Origin: Ilumatobacteraceae bacterium
Lineage (GTDB): Bacteria; Actinomycetota; Acidimicrobiia; Acidimicrobiales; Ilumatobacteraceae
Length of the DNA: 52,204 bases
Direction of reading: 5' to 3'
Assembly: GCA_017859395.1 (NCBI GenBank)
Contig: JAFMNE010000012.1
Span: forward strand, 1 to 52,204
The position numbers were made by a program, and so were the translations under genes. Below are positions 16,972 to 26,369 of the stretch, in pieces. Each line of letters begins with the position of its first letter. Within the stretch, counting starts at the first letter, position 1. The notes under the pieces are model-generated. The model was not told the DNA's origin and did not search any database. It was given only the letters and a program-made list of their open reading frames with translations.

Positions 16972-17915
16972 TGGGTGCTCCTCGCCCGTGGATGAGCCGT
17001 CGCGTACACCTCAAACAGGCGCTCCTGGCTCACCTTGGTGTACACCTGGGTGGTGGAGATTGACGCGTGCCCGAGCAACTCCTGCACGATACGGAGATCC
17101 ATTCCGCCATCGAGTAGGTGCGTGGCACAGGTATGGCGCAGCACATGTGGCGATACATGGCCATCGAGGCCGACGGTGTGGGCATGAGTTGTGAGCACGT
17201 GCCATAGGCCCTGGCGTGACAGACGGCCGCCTCTTGTGTTCAAGAACACGGCCTCCGCATCACCGCGCCGGCGCCACCGGTCCGGCACGAGTTCATCGCG
17301 GCCGCCAGGTTCAAGCCATGCATCAAGTTGTCGCGTCGCCGCGGTGCCAAACGGAATGATGCGTTCTTTGGCTCCTTTGCCGAGCACACGAACGAGTCCG
17401 CGGGTGCGATCGATATCGGCAAGGTTAAGACCGCAGACTTCTGCAGCTCGTGCACCCGTGGCGTACATGAATTCCATCAGCGCGCGGTCGCGGCGCGCCG
17501 CGGCATCGTCGCTGATTGGAGCTGCGAGCAGGCGGTCGACCTCGTCGAGGGTCAGTGGTTTCGGGATTCCCGACGGCACACGAATGCCTGATAATTCCGC
17601 GGTTGGATCGTTGGGTCGGTGTCCCTCCACGGCCATGTAGCGGTGCAACATTCTGACCGCCGCAAGTCGCCGCGCGACGGTGGACGCCGCGGCCACGGAA
17701 CGTTGCTCGCTCACCCACACCTCGATCGCATCGGAGCGCACGTCCCCAAGGGAGACGCCGGTGGCGTCCAACCACAGACAGTACGAATGCAGGTCACGTC
17801 TGTAGGCCGCCAGAGTGTTCGGACGTCGGCCACGCTCCGCCGCAAGCCAGGTGAGAAACTCCTCCACCTCAATCGGTGTCTCCCCAGCAGAATCGTCAGC
17901 CGGTAGCGGGCTCAT
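16968..17915 (-). CDS. xerD: Site-specific tyrosine recombinase XerD
   Basis: Resolves chromosome dimers at dif, normally with XerC and FtsK (315 aa). The N-terminal SAM-like core-binding domain covers about 15-105. The catalytic set is complete: Arg156, Lys180, His257, Arg260, His283 and Tyr292. Position after pyrG-NUDIX matches mycobacterial xerD and argues for the housekeeping recombinase over a mobile-element integrase. Four-base overlap with the NUDIX gene (ATGA). Confidence 0.94.
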   Translation of the reverse strand: MSPLPADDSAGETPIEVEEFLTWLAAERGRRPNTLAAYRRDLHSYCLWLDATGVSLGDVRSDAIEVWVSEQRSVAAASTVARRLAAVRMLHRYMAVEGHRPNDPTAELSGIRVPSGIPKPLTLDEVDRLLAAPISDDAAARRDRALMEFMYATGARAAEVCGLNLADIDRTRGLVRVLGKGAKERIIPFGTAATRQLDAWLEPGGRDELVPDRWRRRGDAEAVFLNTRGGRLSRQGLWHVLTTHAHTVGLDGHVSPHVLRHTCATHLLDGGMDLRIVQELLGHASISTTQVYTKVSQERLFEVYATAHPRARSTQ

Positions 17916-18478
17916 GCGTATGCCAGGCGTCGCTCCAACATGAGCAAGGCGATGACGGTCTTCGCATCATGGATCGCTCCGCTCTCGACGAGCCCGAGAG
18001 CATCGGCGAGAGGCAGGTGGTGGGTGATCATTGCCTCTTCTTCAGGTCCTTGTGCAGCACGTTGAGTGTTGGTGCAGTCGAGCGCGAGGAAGACCATCGT
18101 CGTCGCGTCGGTCATGCCCGGTGACGGTGAGAAGGTGGTCAGATGTTCAAGCCGTGACGCCACCATTCCAACTTCCTCGGTGAGCTCACGTGCCGCGGTT
18201 GCCGCCGGGTCTTCGCCCGGTACATCACGCATGCCCGCGGGGATCTCAATAACTGCGCGATCGAGCGCCGGTCGGTACTGTTCCACAAGCACCACCGATG
18301 GCACGCCTTCTGGATCGAACAGCACCGGAAGCACGCCAACCGACCCTGGCGATCTGACGATGTCGCGGGTGATCACCCCACCCGGTGATGTGAACTGACC
18401 GACGACCACCGACCAAATACGCCCCGAGTGCACCTCGCGGTCATCCAGATGGACGAATCCCTCGGCGGGGTCGGTCAC
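17912..18478 (-). CDS. NUDIX hydrolase, ADP-ribose pyrophosphatase type
   Basis: Cleaves ADP-ribose or a related nucleoside diphosphate derivative to AMP and a sugar phosphate (188 aa). The Nudix box spans about 82-105, with [11 protein letters not shown] carrying the metal-binding glutamates. It has one extra residue between the first Gly and Glu compared with the textbook box, as I recall for the mycobacterial homologue beside pyrG. The frame is open to 18673 inside pyrG; GTG at 18478, overlapping the pyrG stop by four bases, fits the usual length. Confidence 0.88.
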   Translation of the reverse strand: MTDPAEGFVHLDDREVHSGRIWSVVVGQFTSPGGVITRDIVRSPGSVGVLPVLFDPEGVPSVVLVEQYRPALDRAVIEIPAGMRDVPGEDPAATAARELTEEVGMVASRLEHLTTFSPSPGMTDATTMVFLALDCTNTQRAAQGPEEEAMITHHLPLADALGLVESGAIHDAKTVIALLMLERRLAYA

Positions 18479-20106
18479 CGTTCGGCGTGGGCAGTAAATG
18501 GGGCGAGCGCGGCCCGGCGCGCGAGTGCTGCCCCGATGAGGTCGCGGAACAGCGGATGTGGACGGTCGGGTCGGCTCTTGAATTCCGGATGGGCCTGAGT
18601 CGCCACCCAGAACGGATGCTCGGCTATTTCGATGAACTCGACGAGTCGACGATCTGGTGACACGCCACTGCACACGAGGCCGGCCTCGGTGAGGCGCGTC
18701 TGATACGCGGGATTGAACTCGAAGCGGTGACGATGACGCTCGCTGACGACTGGCTCGTCGTAGGCGCGGGCCACCTTCGTCTCGGGCTCGAGCACGGCGT
18801 AGTACGCGCCGAGGCGCATCGTGCCGCCCTTATCGGTTACTTCGCGTTGGTCGTGCATCAAATCGATGACCGGGTGGCGAGTCGTCGGTTCGAATTCGGT
18901 GCTGTTCGCATCGGCGAGACCGGCGACATTACGGGCGAACTCGACGGTCATCGCGTGTAAGCCGAGGCAGAGTCCGAGGCACGGCAGTTTCTCGGTGCGC
19001 GCATACCCGGCCGCGGCGATTTTGCCTTCGAATCCTCGCGCGCCGAAACCCCCCGGAATGACGAGTCCATCGAGTTGTGCCAACCGGTCGACGGCCAGTA
19101 GCCCGTCGACGTCTTCAGCTTGAATCCAATCGATCTCGACATCGGCACCGTGGTGGAAGCCGGCATGTTTCAGGCTTTCCACAACCGAGAGGTAGGCATC
19201 TGGCAGCTGCACATATTTACCGATCAACCCGATACGAACAGGTGTGCGGGCCGCCTCGACCGTGGCCACGAGCGACTCCCACGCGGTCGTGTCAGGTTCT
19301 GGACCGCTGATATCGAGTAAATCGAGAGCCACGTCGTCAAGGCCCTCATCATGGAGGATGAGCGGAAGCTCATAGATATTCCCGACATCGGCGGCGTTGA
19401 CGACAGCACGTTCGTCGACATCGCACAAGCCAGAGATCTTTCTCTTCAACTCGGTGGAGAGCGGTTGCTCGCTGCGGCACACGATGATGTCGGGCTGAAT
19501 GCCGCGACTGCGCAACTCGGTCACCGAGTGCTGAGTGGGTTTCGTCTTCTGTTCACCAGCTGGCCCAATGAAGGGAACGAGCGTGACGTGGATGTAGCAC
19601 ACGTTGTCTCGGCCGGCATCCTTGCGGAACTGCCGGATGGCCTCGAGGAACGGCAGGATCTCGATGTCTCCCACCGTGCCGCCAACCTCGGTGATGACGA
19701 CATCAACATCGTCGGTCGAGATTCTGTGGATCCGGCGTTTGATCTCATCGGTGATGTGTGGAATGACCTGGACGGTCTTGCCCAGATAGTCGCCACGGCG
19801 TTCTGCAGCGAGCACAGACTGATAGATCGAACCCGTTGTGGCATTGGAACTCTGGGTCAGGTTCTCGTCGATGAACCGTTCATAGTGACCGAGATCGAGG
19901 TCGGTCTCACCGCCGTCATCGGTCACGAACACTTCCCCGTGCTCGTACGGGTTCATGGTGCCCGGATCAACGTTGATGTACGGATCGAGCTTTTGCATGG
20001 TGACACGCAATCCGCGCATCTTGAGAAGCCGGCCGAGCGACGATGCTGTGAGTCCCTTGCCGAGGGAACTGACAACTCCCCCGGTCACAAAGATGTGCTT
20101 GGGCAC
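18475..20106 (-). CDS. pyrG: CTP synthase
   Basis: Makes CTP from UTP using glutamine nitrogen and ATP. The N-terminal synthase domain begins [17 protein letters not shown]; the C-terminal glutamine amidotransferase has the nucleophile in GLCLGLH and the His-Glu pair in QAHPEF. An ATG at 20127 is in frame, but GTG at 20106 has GGAGG six bases upstream and gives the conventional N-terminus (543 aa). A TATGGT at 20149-20154 could be a -10 with a leader of about 36 bases, so this gene seems to use a ribosome site, unlike the leaderless genes nearby. Confidence 0.97.
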   Translation of the reverse strand: MPKHIFVTGGVVSSLGKGLTASSLGRLLKMRGLRVTMQKLDPYINVDPGTMNPYEHGEVFVTDDGGETDLDLGHYERFIDENLTQSSNATTGSIYQSVLAAERRGDYLGKTVQVIPHITDEIKRRIHRISTDDVDVVITEVGGTVGDIEILPFLEAIRQFRKDAGRDNVCYIHVTLVPFIGPAGEQKTKPTQHSVTELRSRGIQPDIIVCRSEQPLSTELKRKISGLCDVDERAVVNAADVGNIYELPLILHDEGLDDVALDLLDISGPEPDTTAWESLVATVEAARTPVRIGLIGKYVQLPDAYLSVVESLKHAGFHHGADVEIDWIQAEDVDGLLAVDRLAQLDGLVIPGGFGARGFEGKIAAAGYARTEKLPCLGLCLGLHAMTVEFARNVAGLADANSTEFEPTTRHPVIDLMHDQREVTDKGGTMRLGAYYAVLEPETKVARAYDEPVVSERHRHRFEFNPAYQTRLTEAGLVCSGVSPDRRLVEFIEIAEHPFWVATQAHPEFKSRPDRPHPLFRDLIGAALARRAALAPFTAHAER

Positions 20107-20157
20107 TCGACCCCTCCGTTCAAACATCTGACGATCTGACGGGAACTCACCATACCC

Positions 20158-21744
20158 TCAGCGCGACCCGCTGTGTGGTGATCGACCGCGGGTGGACAGC
20201 AACTCCTCGGCACGGATATGAGCCCCCTGTGACAAGCGGTCCCCGAGCATTCTGGCTATTTCGCTGCGGCGCTGCTCATCGTCCAAGCGGACGACGCTCG
20301 TTGACCCATCATCGGACCCGCGGCGATCAATGGAAATCTGGTGATCGGCTCGCGCTGCAACAAGGGGCTGATGGGTCACGACGATGACTTGTCGCGTCGC
20401 AGCGAGCGACTGCAAGACGTCCGCTACTGCGTCCACGGTCTCTCCCCCAAGGCCCGCATCAACCTCGTCGAGAATGACGGTGCGGCTGGTGGTGGTGCTC
20501 ATATCGGCGAGGTCGATGGCCAGCATGATGCGGGCCATCTCGCCACCTGATGCCACCTTGGTCAACGGCAGCGGTGGGACGTCCGGGCCTGCAGCAATGG
20601 CGAACTCCACATCTTCTCCGGCAGTGCCATCGGTGGCGATGTGCAATGTGGTGCCGTCCATGTCCATTGCATGGAGCGTCGCCGTGATCTTGGCGCTGAG
20701 ATCATCTGCAGCGCAACGACGTTGTGTGCGGACCTGTGTCGACACGATGGCCAGCTTGTCGATGAGCTGCGCTGCTTGCTCGTTGAGCCGAGCCCGACGA
20801 CCATCGTGATCTGCCAATTCGGCGAGGCGGCGACGCAATCCGTCGGCATAGTCGAGCACGGCGCTGAGGTCACGCCCGAACCGTCGGCGGAGATCTGCGA
20901 GAAGCGATAGGCGGTTCTGCACCGTCTGGAGTGCCGCGGGGTCACCCTCGATTGACGCACGTAGGGAGCGAAGTTCGGACACCAGGTCGCGTTGTTCATC
21001 GAGGTGAGACCGCAGCCGAGTGGCCGCTGCATCGAGAGCGCCGTATCCCGCCATTGCCGAAGACGCCGTTGCGAGGGCAGCATCATCGTCGAGTAGGTCG
21101 ATCGTCGTATCGAGCAATACGGTGACCTGTTCGGCGTCACCCAGCACTTCGGCCGTTCGCCGGAGGCTGTTTTCTTCGTCCGTGTCGGTGATAGCTGCTC
21201 GCTCGATCTCGTCGAGGTGATATGTGGCCAGATCGATTTCACGCTCTCGTTCCTCGGGGTTGCCCCCACCTGCAGCCAACTCGGCTTCAATCAGGCTCAA
21301 CTCCTCGGCGAGGGTGGTCAGCGGGGTCATATCGATGTCGCCGGCAGTGTCGACGATGCGGCGTTGCGTTGAGCGTTCACGCAAGCGGTGCTGTTCGTTC
21401 TGGCTGTGGAGATCTACCCAATCGTCGCTCAGGCGCGCGAGGGTCGCGACGGTTGCGGGTCGGCCATCCACATAGGCTCGTGAGCGCCCGTCCCGCGGAA
21501 CCACGCGTGTGATGACCGTTTCCTCACCGAGATCGTCGATAAGGCGGGCATCCACCCTCAGTTCATCAGCCCACGGACCGACCATGCGAGGATCGGCTCG
21601 AATACCAGCCGCTAAGGCTATGGCATGTAACAACACGCTCTTGCCGCTCCCACTCTCACCGGTGATAGCTACGAGGCCGTTGTCGAGCGGAACGGTGATC
21701 GCGCGGAATCCCACCACATTCTCAAGATGCAGTTCGCTGAGCAT
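20158..21744 (-). CDS. recN: DNA repair protein RecN
   Basis: SMC-like ATPase for double-strand break repair (528 aa, slightly shorter than the usual 550-590). Walker A GESGSGKS at 29-36; long coiled-coil arms between about 150 and 340; signature SGGEMARIMLA and Walker B TVILDEVDAGLGG in the C-terminal lobe. ATG at 21744 lies two bases after the nadK stop. The nadK-recN pair is conserved in actinobacteria and firmicutes. The two genes that I recall between recN and pyrG in mycobacteria are absent. Confidence 0.95.
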   Translation of the reverse strand: MLSELHLENVVGFRAITVPLDNGLVAITGESGSGKSVLLHAIALAAGIRADPRMVGPWADELRVDARLIDDLGEETVITRVVPRDGRSRAYVDGRPATVATLARLSDDWVDLHSQNEQHRLRERSTQRRIVDTAGDIDMTPLTTLAEELSLIEAELAAGGGNPEEREREIDLATYHLDEIERAAITDTDEENSLRRTAEVLGDAEQVTVLLDTTIDLLDDDAALATASSAMAGYGALDAAATRLRSHLDEQRDLVSELRSLRASIEGDPAALQTVQNRLSLLADLRRRFGRDLSAVLDYADGLRRRLAELADHDGRRARLNEQAAQLIDKLAIVSTQVRTQRRCAADDLSAKITATLHAMDMDGTTLHIATDGTAGEDVEFAIAAGPDVPPLPLTKVASGGEMARIMLAIDLADMSTTTSRTVILDEVDAGLGGETVDAVADVLQSLAATRQVIVVTHQPLVAARADHQISIDRRGSDDGSTSVVRLDDEQRRSEIARMLGDRLSQGAHIRAEELLSTRGRSPHSGSR

Positions 21745-21746
21745 GT

Positions 21747-22628
21747 TCAGCGATCCTGAAGCCCGAATTTGGCTTTCAGAATCTGGTGGTACGGGCGATC
21801 ACCGAAGCGTACAAAACGAGCAGATATGTCTGCAGGGCAGCATGTCACGGTGTCGCCGTGCTGCAACTCGCACATCACCGTGCCGTCGGCGACGAGAGCG
21901 GCGGGACGATCGCCGGCCACCGTGATGTCGACCCGCTCCGACGGATCGAGAACCACGGTGCGATCGAACAACATATGCGGGGCGACCGGCGTGAGCAGCA
22001 TGGCTCGATGTCGTGGTGAGACGATGGGTCCACGAGCCGAGAGCGAATAGGCGGTCGATCCGGTTGGCGTGGCAACGATGAGACCATCGGTCGCAAACGA
22101 TGTGAATGCGATGTCGTCGATATCGACGCGGAGATCGACGGTGTTGCCCGAATGCAGCTTCTCCACCACGACTTCATTGAGCACATGATGAACGGAGGCC
22201 CCGGACGCCGCCGTGGTCACCACCACCTCGATCATCATCCGTTCTTCAACGCTCCACATGCCCGTTTCCGGCCCTGCCAGATAGCGGGAGATGACAGTGT
22301 TGGCATCACTGAGTTCCGCCTGTGTGAGGTACCCCAGCCGACCTGAGTTGATACCGAGGATGGGTACCTCGGCGCCGGCGAGCAGATGAACGGCGCGCAG
22401 GACCGTTCCATCGCCACCCAATGACACAACGAGATCGGCACCAGCGAGTGGCCGAACGTCGTAGAGGGGGTCGAGCGGCGATGACCCACCGTGACCCTCC
22501 GCATCGACCCATACATCGTGCCCGGCCGCAGTAAGGTCCCGTGCGATCTCCGCAGCGGCGCGGTGCGCGTCGGCGCGAAGGTGGTGCACCACCATGCCGA
22601 TGCTGTGCATGGTCGCGGTGTGCGTCAT
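21747..22628 (-). CDS. nadK: NAD kinase
   Basis: Phosphorylates NAD to NADP with ATP or polyphosphate (293 aa). Motifs: GGDGT at 71-75, the conserved NE in LNEVVVEK, and TPTGSTAYSLSA. The reading frame is open to 22709 inside tlyA, but ATG at 22628 overlaps the tlyA stop by four bases and starts the protein at the expected place. Confidence 0.96.
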   Translation of the reverse strand: MTHTATMHSIGMVVHHLRADAHRAAAEIARDLTAAGHDVWVDAEGHGGSSPLDPLYDVRPLAGADLVVSLGGDGTVLRAVHLLAGAEVPILGINSGRLGYLTQAELSDANTVISRYLAGPETGMWSVEERMMIEVVVTTAASGASVHHVLNEVVVEKLHSGNTVDLRVDIDDIAFTSFATDGLIVATPTGSTAYSLSARGPIVSPRHRAMLLTPVAPHMLFDRTVVLDPSERVDITVAGDRPAALVADGTVMCELQHGDTVTCCPADISARFVRFGDRPYHQILKAKFGLQDR

Positions 22629-23368
22629 GGTGCCCTCATCACGAGGAGAAACTCGACATTTCCTGAACCACCCGCAATGGGCGACTCCATCCATCGAGTG
22701 TGGGAGCACCCATGCTCAGTGAATCCGTCAATGATGCGCTTCAGTGCTTCGTGGCGCTGACCGGCGTCACGGACCACCCCTCGAGCGCGCGCAGCCGCTA
22801 CCCGACCAACCTCGAATTGGGGTTTTACGAGCAGCACCATGGTGGCCTCAGGTTGACACAACTGCAGCAAGGCATCGCGAACGGAGAGCAGCGAGATAAA
22901 GGACAGATCTGCGACCAGCATCGGAAAGGGGCCGCCAATAGCAGTGACATCAACTGATCTCACGTCAGTTTGCTCATAGACCGCGACGCGTGGATCATCG
23001 CGCAGGCGCTCATGTAGCTGATGCCGACCGACGTCTATCGCGGTCACTCGCCGGGCGCCGCGCCGGAGGAGACACTCGGTGAATCCTCCCGTTGAGGAAC
23101 CGCAATCCACGGCGTGCACACCCGTGGCATCAACATCGGCGAAGCGGTCGAATACGGCATTGAGCTTTGCGCCGGACCGTGCGACAAAGGCGATGCCGTC
23201 ATCGGCAACGAGGAGTTGATCGCCAGGGGAAACGAGGCGCGACGCGCGATCTACCGGAGCGCCATTCACGGTGACACGGCCGTCAGCGATGGCGCCAGAG
23301 GCAGCGGTGCGGGAATTACTGAGACCCCTACGAACCAGTTCGGCGTCGATACGGCGGCGCTGCGGCAC
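22625..23368 (-). CDS. tlyA: rRNA 2'-O-methyltransferase TlyA (hemolysin A family)
   Basis: Methylates ribose 2'-OH of cytidines in 16S and 23S rRNA; in mycobacteria this gives capreomycin sensitivity. An N-terminal S4 domain (about 3-60) precedes an FtsJ-like methyltransferase with the SAM motif DCGSSTGGFTECLL and the family signature LLVKPQFE. GTG at 23368 fits the usual N-terminus (PQRRRIDAEL); GAGGGG about 13 bases upstream, next to the HAD stop, may serve as ribosome site. The upstream frame extends to 23410 without need. Confidence 0.92.
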   Translation of the reverse strand: MPQRRRIDAELVRRGLSNSRTAASGAIADGRVTVNGAPVDRASRLVSPGDQLLVADDGIAFVARSGAKLNAVFDRFADVDATGVHAVDCGSSTGGFTECLLRRGARRVTAIDVGRHQLHERLRDDPRVAVYEQTDVRSVDVTAIGGPFPMLVADLSFISLLSVRDALLQLCQPEATMVLLVKPQFEVGRVAAARARGVVRDAGQRHEALKRIIDGFTEHGCSHTRWMESPIAGGSGNVEFLLVMRAP

Positions 23369-23378
23369 GCCAGCGACG

Positions 23379-24164
23379 TTACCCCTCAGACACGAGCAAG
23401 GTTGCGGCATCGTGCAGACTCGCCACCGTATGGTGAACAGACACGTTGGACAGGTCGCTATTCGATATGCGTGACGTCACGAGTATGAATTCGGCCCCAA
23501 GCTCGGCAGCAAATGCCCCATCAGTTGATCGGCGGTCGCCAATCATGACGGTTGGCTGTGTGGTGTTGCTGCACAACCGCCGCCACAGGTCAGCCATTGG
23601 CCCGTACGGTTTCCCCGTAATTGTCGGTTCGGCACCGCTCGAAGCCGCGATAGCCGCGAGGATCGCACCACCACCTGGTTTGATCATCCCGTCAGACGGA
23701 AACGAGGTGTCCGGGTTCGTTCCGATGAGACGTGCCCCGTTCAAGATCGCCAGTTGAGCCATCCAGATCGTGTGATAGCTAATCTCGGGGTCGATACCGA
23801 CGACAACCGCATCGATGGCTGGCAGCAATCGCGGGTTGAGATCATCGGAGCTCATCGTGAGGCACCCGCGATCCTGCAGCGCTGCGTGGATGCCCGGGCC
23901 GCCGACCACGAGTATCGCACTGCCCTCGTGCACAACTGCCGCAGCTGAGTCCGCGGAGGTCACCACGTGTTCGGATTGCGGGGCCCCAGCGGCATGAAGC
24001 CGGTCGCAATGCCGACGTGCCGGGGTGGATGAATTATTGGTCACGTACCAGATCTCACATCCATGCTGATGCAGCAGGGCCAGACCATCCACCGAGCCGT
24101 CGATGAACTGCGATCCGTCCCACACGACACCATCAAGGTCGCAGACGATTGACATGGGGGTCAT
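23379..24164 (-). CDS. HAD-IIA phosphatase (glycerol-3-phosphate / phosphoglycolate phosphatase type)
   Basis: Dephosphorylates a small phosphate metabolite (261 aa). HAD motifs: CDLDGVVWDG near the start, VTNNSS, KPYGPM and GDRRSTDG. The mycobacterial gene at the same place (Rv1692) is described as a glycerol-3-phosphate phosphatase, so this is the best guess. ATG at 24164 and 24155 are both usable; the frame is open to 24329. It heads the minus-strand run to the HD-domain gene and is divergent from the DUF1015 gene across about 100 bases. Confidence 0.85.
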   Translation of the reverse strand: MTPMSIVCDLDGVVWDGSQFIDGSVDGLALLHQHGCEIWYVTNNSSTPARRHCDRLHAAGAPQSEHVVTSADSAAAVVHEGSAILVVGGPGIHAALQDRGCLTMSSDDLNPRLLPAIDAVVVGIDPEISYHTIWMAQLAILNGARLIGTNPDTSFPSDGMIKPGGGAILAAIAASSGAEPTITGKPYGPMADLWRRLCSNTTQPTVMIGDRRSTDGAFAAELGAEFILVTSRISNSDLSNVSVHHTVASLHDAATLLVSEG

Positions 24165-24205
24165 ACCGCAGCGTTGCATATGTAGACCCGGCGATTGATG
24201 TCGGC

Positions 24206-24221
24206 CGGCCCCGTTGGGCCG
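24206..24221. other. Small inverted repeat in the divergent gap before DUF1015
   Basis: CGGCCC, a four-base loop, GGGCCG: a perfect 6-bp stem in the 99-base gap between the HAD-IIA and DUF1015 starts. It is too short and GC-biased to assign; it could be a regulator site or chance. Confidence 0.2.
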
Positions 24222-24263
24222 CTGATGAGCATGGTGCCGGCTTCTGCGTGGCAGGCTGGCGTG

Positions 24264-25433
24264 ATGGAACGCAGTGATCTCCGCGCGACTGCACAATTTC
24301 TGCCCTTCAAGGGCACCCGATTTGCACACGGTCTTGATGGGCGGTGCGCACCGCCGTACGACGTATTAACCCACGAGCAGGTTGCGTTCTGGCGCACTCA
24401 CCCAGAAAACATCACCTATGTCGATGTGCCGCTACCCACCGATGGGGCACACCCCTACGCCATTGCCGGTGAACGGTGGCAACACTGGCACGCCACTGGT
24501 GTGGTACTGACCGATAGCCGGCCGACCCTCACCGTAGTCACCATGACATTCGATGATGCTCGCGGTCGAGCCCGATCCGTCCGTGGCGTCATTGGGGCTG
24601 TGACCCTCAACGCGGGTGTACAAGCCCATGAGCGCACGACACCGAAGGCCAGTACGGACCGACTTGACCTGACGCGGGCAACCCGCGCCAACCTGTCGCC
24701 GATCTGGGCCCTCTCCCCCGCGGCTGGCCTGACCGATTTACTTCGTGAGGTCGAGATGACCTCCGCGGTGTCACTCGATGGTGTGCAGCACGGTGTTGGT
24801 GTTATCGACGATGACGAGTTGGTGGCCGCAATTTGCTCATTGGTGTCGTCACGTGAACTGGTCATCGCCGACGGCCACCACCGCTACGGCGTTGCCCGCG
24901 AGTACGCAGCCGAGGCCGCGTCGCTGCGCGGCGTCGACGCAACAATGATGTTCGTCAATGAACTTGTCGCCGATCAACTGGCGATCGATGCCATTCATCG
25001 CGTGTATCCGATGATGACGGCCAACGATGTGCTGCGCCGCCTTGGCGATACTGCCAATGTCATCCCTCTTGGCACCGTGGACTCATCAATTATCGACCGG
25101 ATGGATGCCGAGCAGTCAATGTGTCTCATCGACGACCGTGGTGAGGGCTACCTGATTCGGATTGCCCCCAGCGCGATCCAGGGCGTGAGAGATCTCGATG
25201 GCGCGGTGCTCGAACATCTTCTCGGCGCGACCGATGTTCGTTATGAGCATGAACTGAACAGGATCCTGCGGGGTGGTCTGCCGACGGGATCGTCGGCTGT
25301 TTTGATCCGGCCGGTCGGAGTGGATGAAATATTGCGAACAGCGACAACCGGCGAGCTGATGCCTCCGAAATCGACATTCTTCACCCCGAAACTGGCGACC
25401 GGTGTGGTGATACGTGACGTGGGCGCGCAATAA
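24264..25433 (+). CDS. DUF1015 family protein
   Basis: Conserved cytoplasmic protein of 389 aa. Family signatures are visible: PPYDVLTHEQ near 30, the invariant DGHHRYGVA near 205, and PPKSTFFTPK at the C-terminus. DUF1015 relatives have been linked to a serine kinase activity in archaea (SerK), but I would not transfer that here. ATG at 24264 is chosen because residues upstream overlap the divergent HAD gene. It is alone on the plus strand between two long minus-strand blocks, and its stop is three bases from the end of fba. Confidence 0.85.
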   Translation: MERSDLRATAQFLPFKGTRFAHGLDGRCAPPYDVLTHEQVAFWRTHPENITYVDVPLPTDGAHPYAIAGERWQHWHATGVVLTDSRPTLTVVTMTFDDARGRARSVRGVIGAVTLNAGVQAHERTTPKASTDRLDLTRATRANLSPIWALSPAAGLTDLLREVEMTSAVSLDGVQHGVGVIDDDELVAAICSLVSSRELVIADGHHRYGVAREYAAEAASLRGVDATMMFVNELVADQLAIDAIHRVYPMMTANDVLRRLGDTANVIPLGTVDSSIIDRMDAEQSMCLIDDRGEGYLIRIAPSAIQGVRDLDGAVLEHLLGATDVRYEHELNRILRGGLPTGSSAVLIRPVGVDEILRTATTGELMPPKSTFFTPKLATGVVIRDVGAQ

Positions 25434-25436
25434 CCC

Positions 25437-26336
25437 TTAGGTTGCCGACGCCGCGACGATGCTGCTGATTGTCGCATCTAGGACGCGGTTGAATTCGTCA
25501 TCGCTCTGATCGGCAGTCAGCCCCTCTGTGAGGGCACGGGAGAAACTAGCGATCATCCCGTGTTGGCGACTGAGGCGGTCATTGGCGTCGTCGCGGCTGT
25601 ACCCCCCGGATAGAGCGACAACTCGCGCAACAACTGGATGTTCGATGAACGCGCGATACAGGTTGTCGGTGCTGGGGATGGAGAGCTTCAACATCATCGG
25701 TGCGTCGCTGGGATGACTCACCAGAGCCGCGTCGATCGCAGCACACAGTTCGTGCTCAGCGGCGTCCTTGTCGTTGATCGTGATATCGACCTCAGGCTCG
25801 ATAATCGGCACAAGGCCGTGGGCGCAGATATCGCGCGCGACCTCGAATTGCTGCGCCACCACCTCGTCGATGGCATCACGCGAGGCCGTCGCAATCACTG
25901 AGCGCATCTTGGTCCCGAATACCCCAGCCGAAACAGCACGAGCACATAGTTCGTCAAGACCATCGATTGGCTTCATGAGTTGGACACCATTGCGGGTCGC
26001 CTCAAGCCCACGATCGACCTTCAAGAAGGGAACGATCGATAGCTCGTTCCAGAGATATTCCGCTGTTGGCCGACCATCAACTGTCCGGTCCATCGTCATC
26101 TCGAACAGAATCGCTCCGAGTACCCGGTTGCCCGTGAACGCCGGCGACATGATGATGCGTGAGCGCATCGCGTGCATCAGATCGAACATCTCCTCGTCGC
26201 TCGACCACGCGTCATCACCGATCCCGTATGCCGCAAGTGCCTTTGGCGTGCTGCCACCGCTTTGGTCAAGAGCAGCAATGAATCCAGGAGCGTTGCGCAC
26301 CTTCGTCAGTTGGCGTTCGAAGCGATCGGGTTCCAT
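25437..26336 (-). CDS. Fructose-bisphosphate aldolase, class I
   Basis: Cleaves fructose-1,6-bisphosphate to triose phosphates by a Schiff base (299 aa). The family start AALDQSGGSTPKALAAYGI (about 22-40) and the segment MLKLSIPS, which should hold the Schiff-base lysine, are visible, as is ALSGGYSR. This is the metal-independent bacterial class I type (COG3588). ATG at 26336 is preferred over the upstream GTG at 26366. A TAGAGT hexamer seven bases before the ATG suggests its own leaderless promoter in the 33-base gap after aspS. Confidence 0.92.
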   Translation of the reverse strand: MEPDRFERQLTKVRNAPGFIAALDQSGGSTPKALAAYGIGDDAWSSDEEMFDLMHAMRSRIIMSPAFTGNRVLGAILFEMTMDRTVDGRPTAEYLWNELSIVPFLKVDRGLEATRNGVQLMKPIDGLDELCARAVSAGVFGTKMRSVIATASRDAIDEVVAQQFEVARDICAHGLVPIIEPEVDITINDKDAAEHELCAAIDAALVSHPSDAPMMLKLSIPSTDNLYRAFIEHPVVARVVALSGGYSRDDANDRLSRQHGMIASFSRALTEGLTADQSDDEFNRVLDATISSIVAASAT

Positions 26337-26343
26337 GCACGCA

Positions 26344-26349
26344 ACTCTA
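26344..26349 (-). promoter_or_regulatory. Predicted -10 element of the class I aldolase gene
   Basis: TAGAGT on the minus strand, seven bases (tgcgtgc) before the ATG at 26336, in the short gap after aspS. Leaderless start inferred. Confidence 0.55.
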
Positions 26350-26369
26350 GGGTGCGCGGTGGGCACGTT

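Noticed and set aside
16968-17915. Phage or integron integrase
   Set aside because: Housekeeping neighbours in conserved order, no attachment-site repeats and no phage genes nearby; fits XerD.
19351-20139. Plus-strand frame of 262 codons
   Set aside because: It lies fully antisense to pyrG, whose motifs are intact; the product matches no family I recognise.
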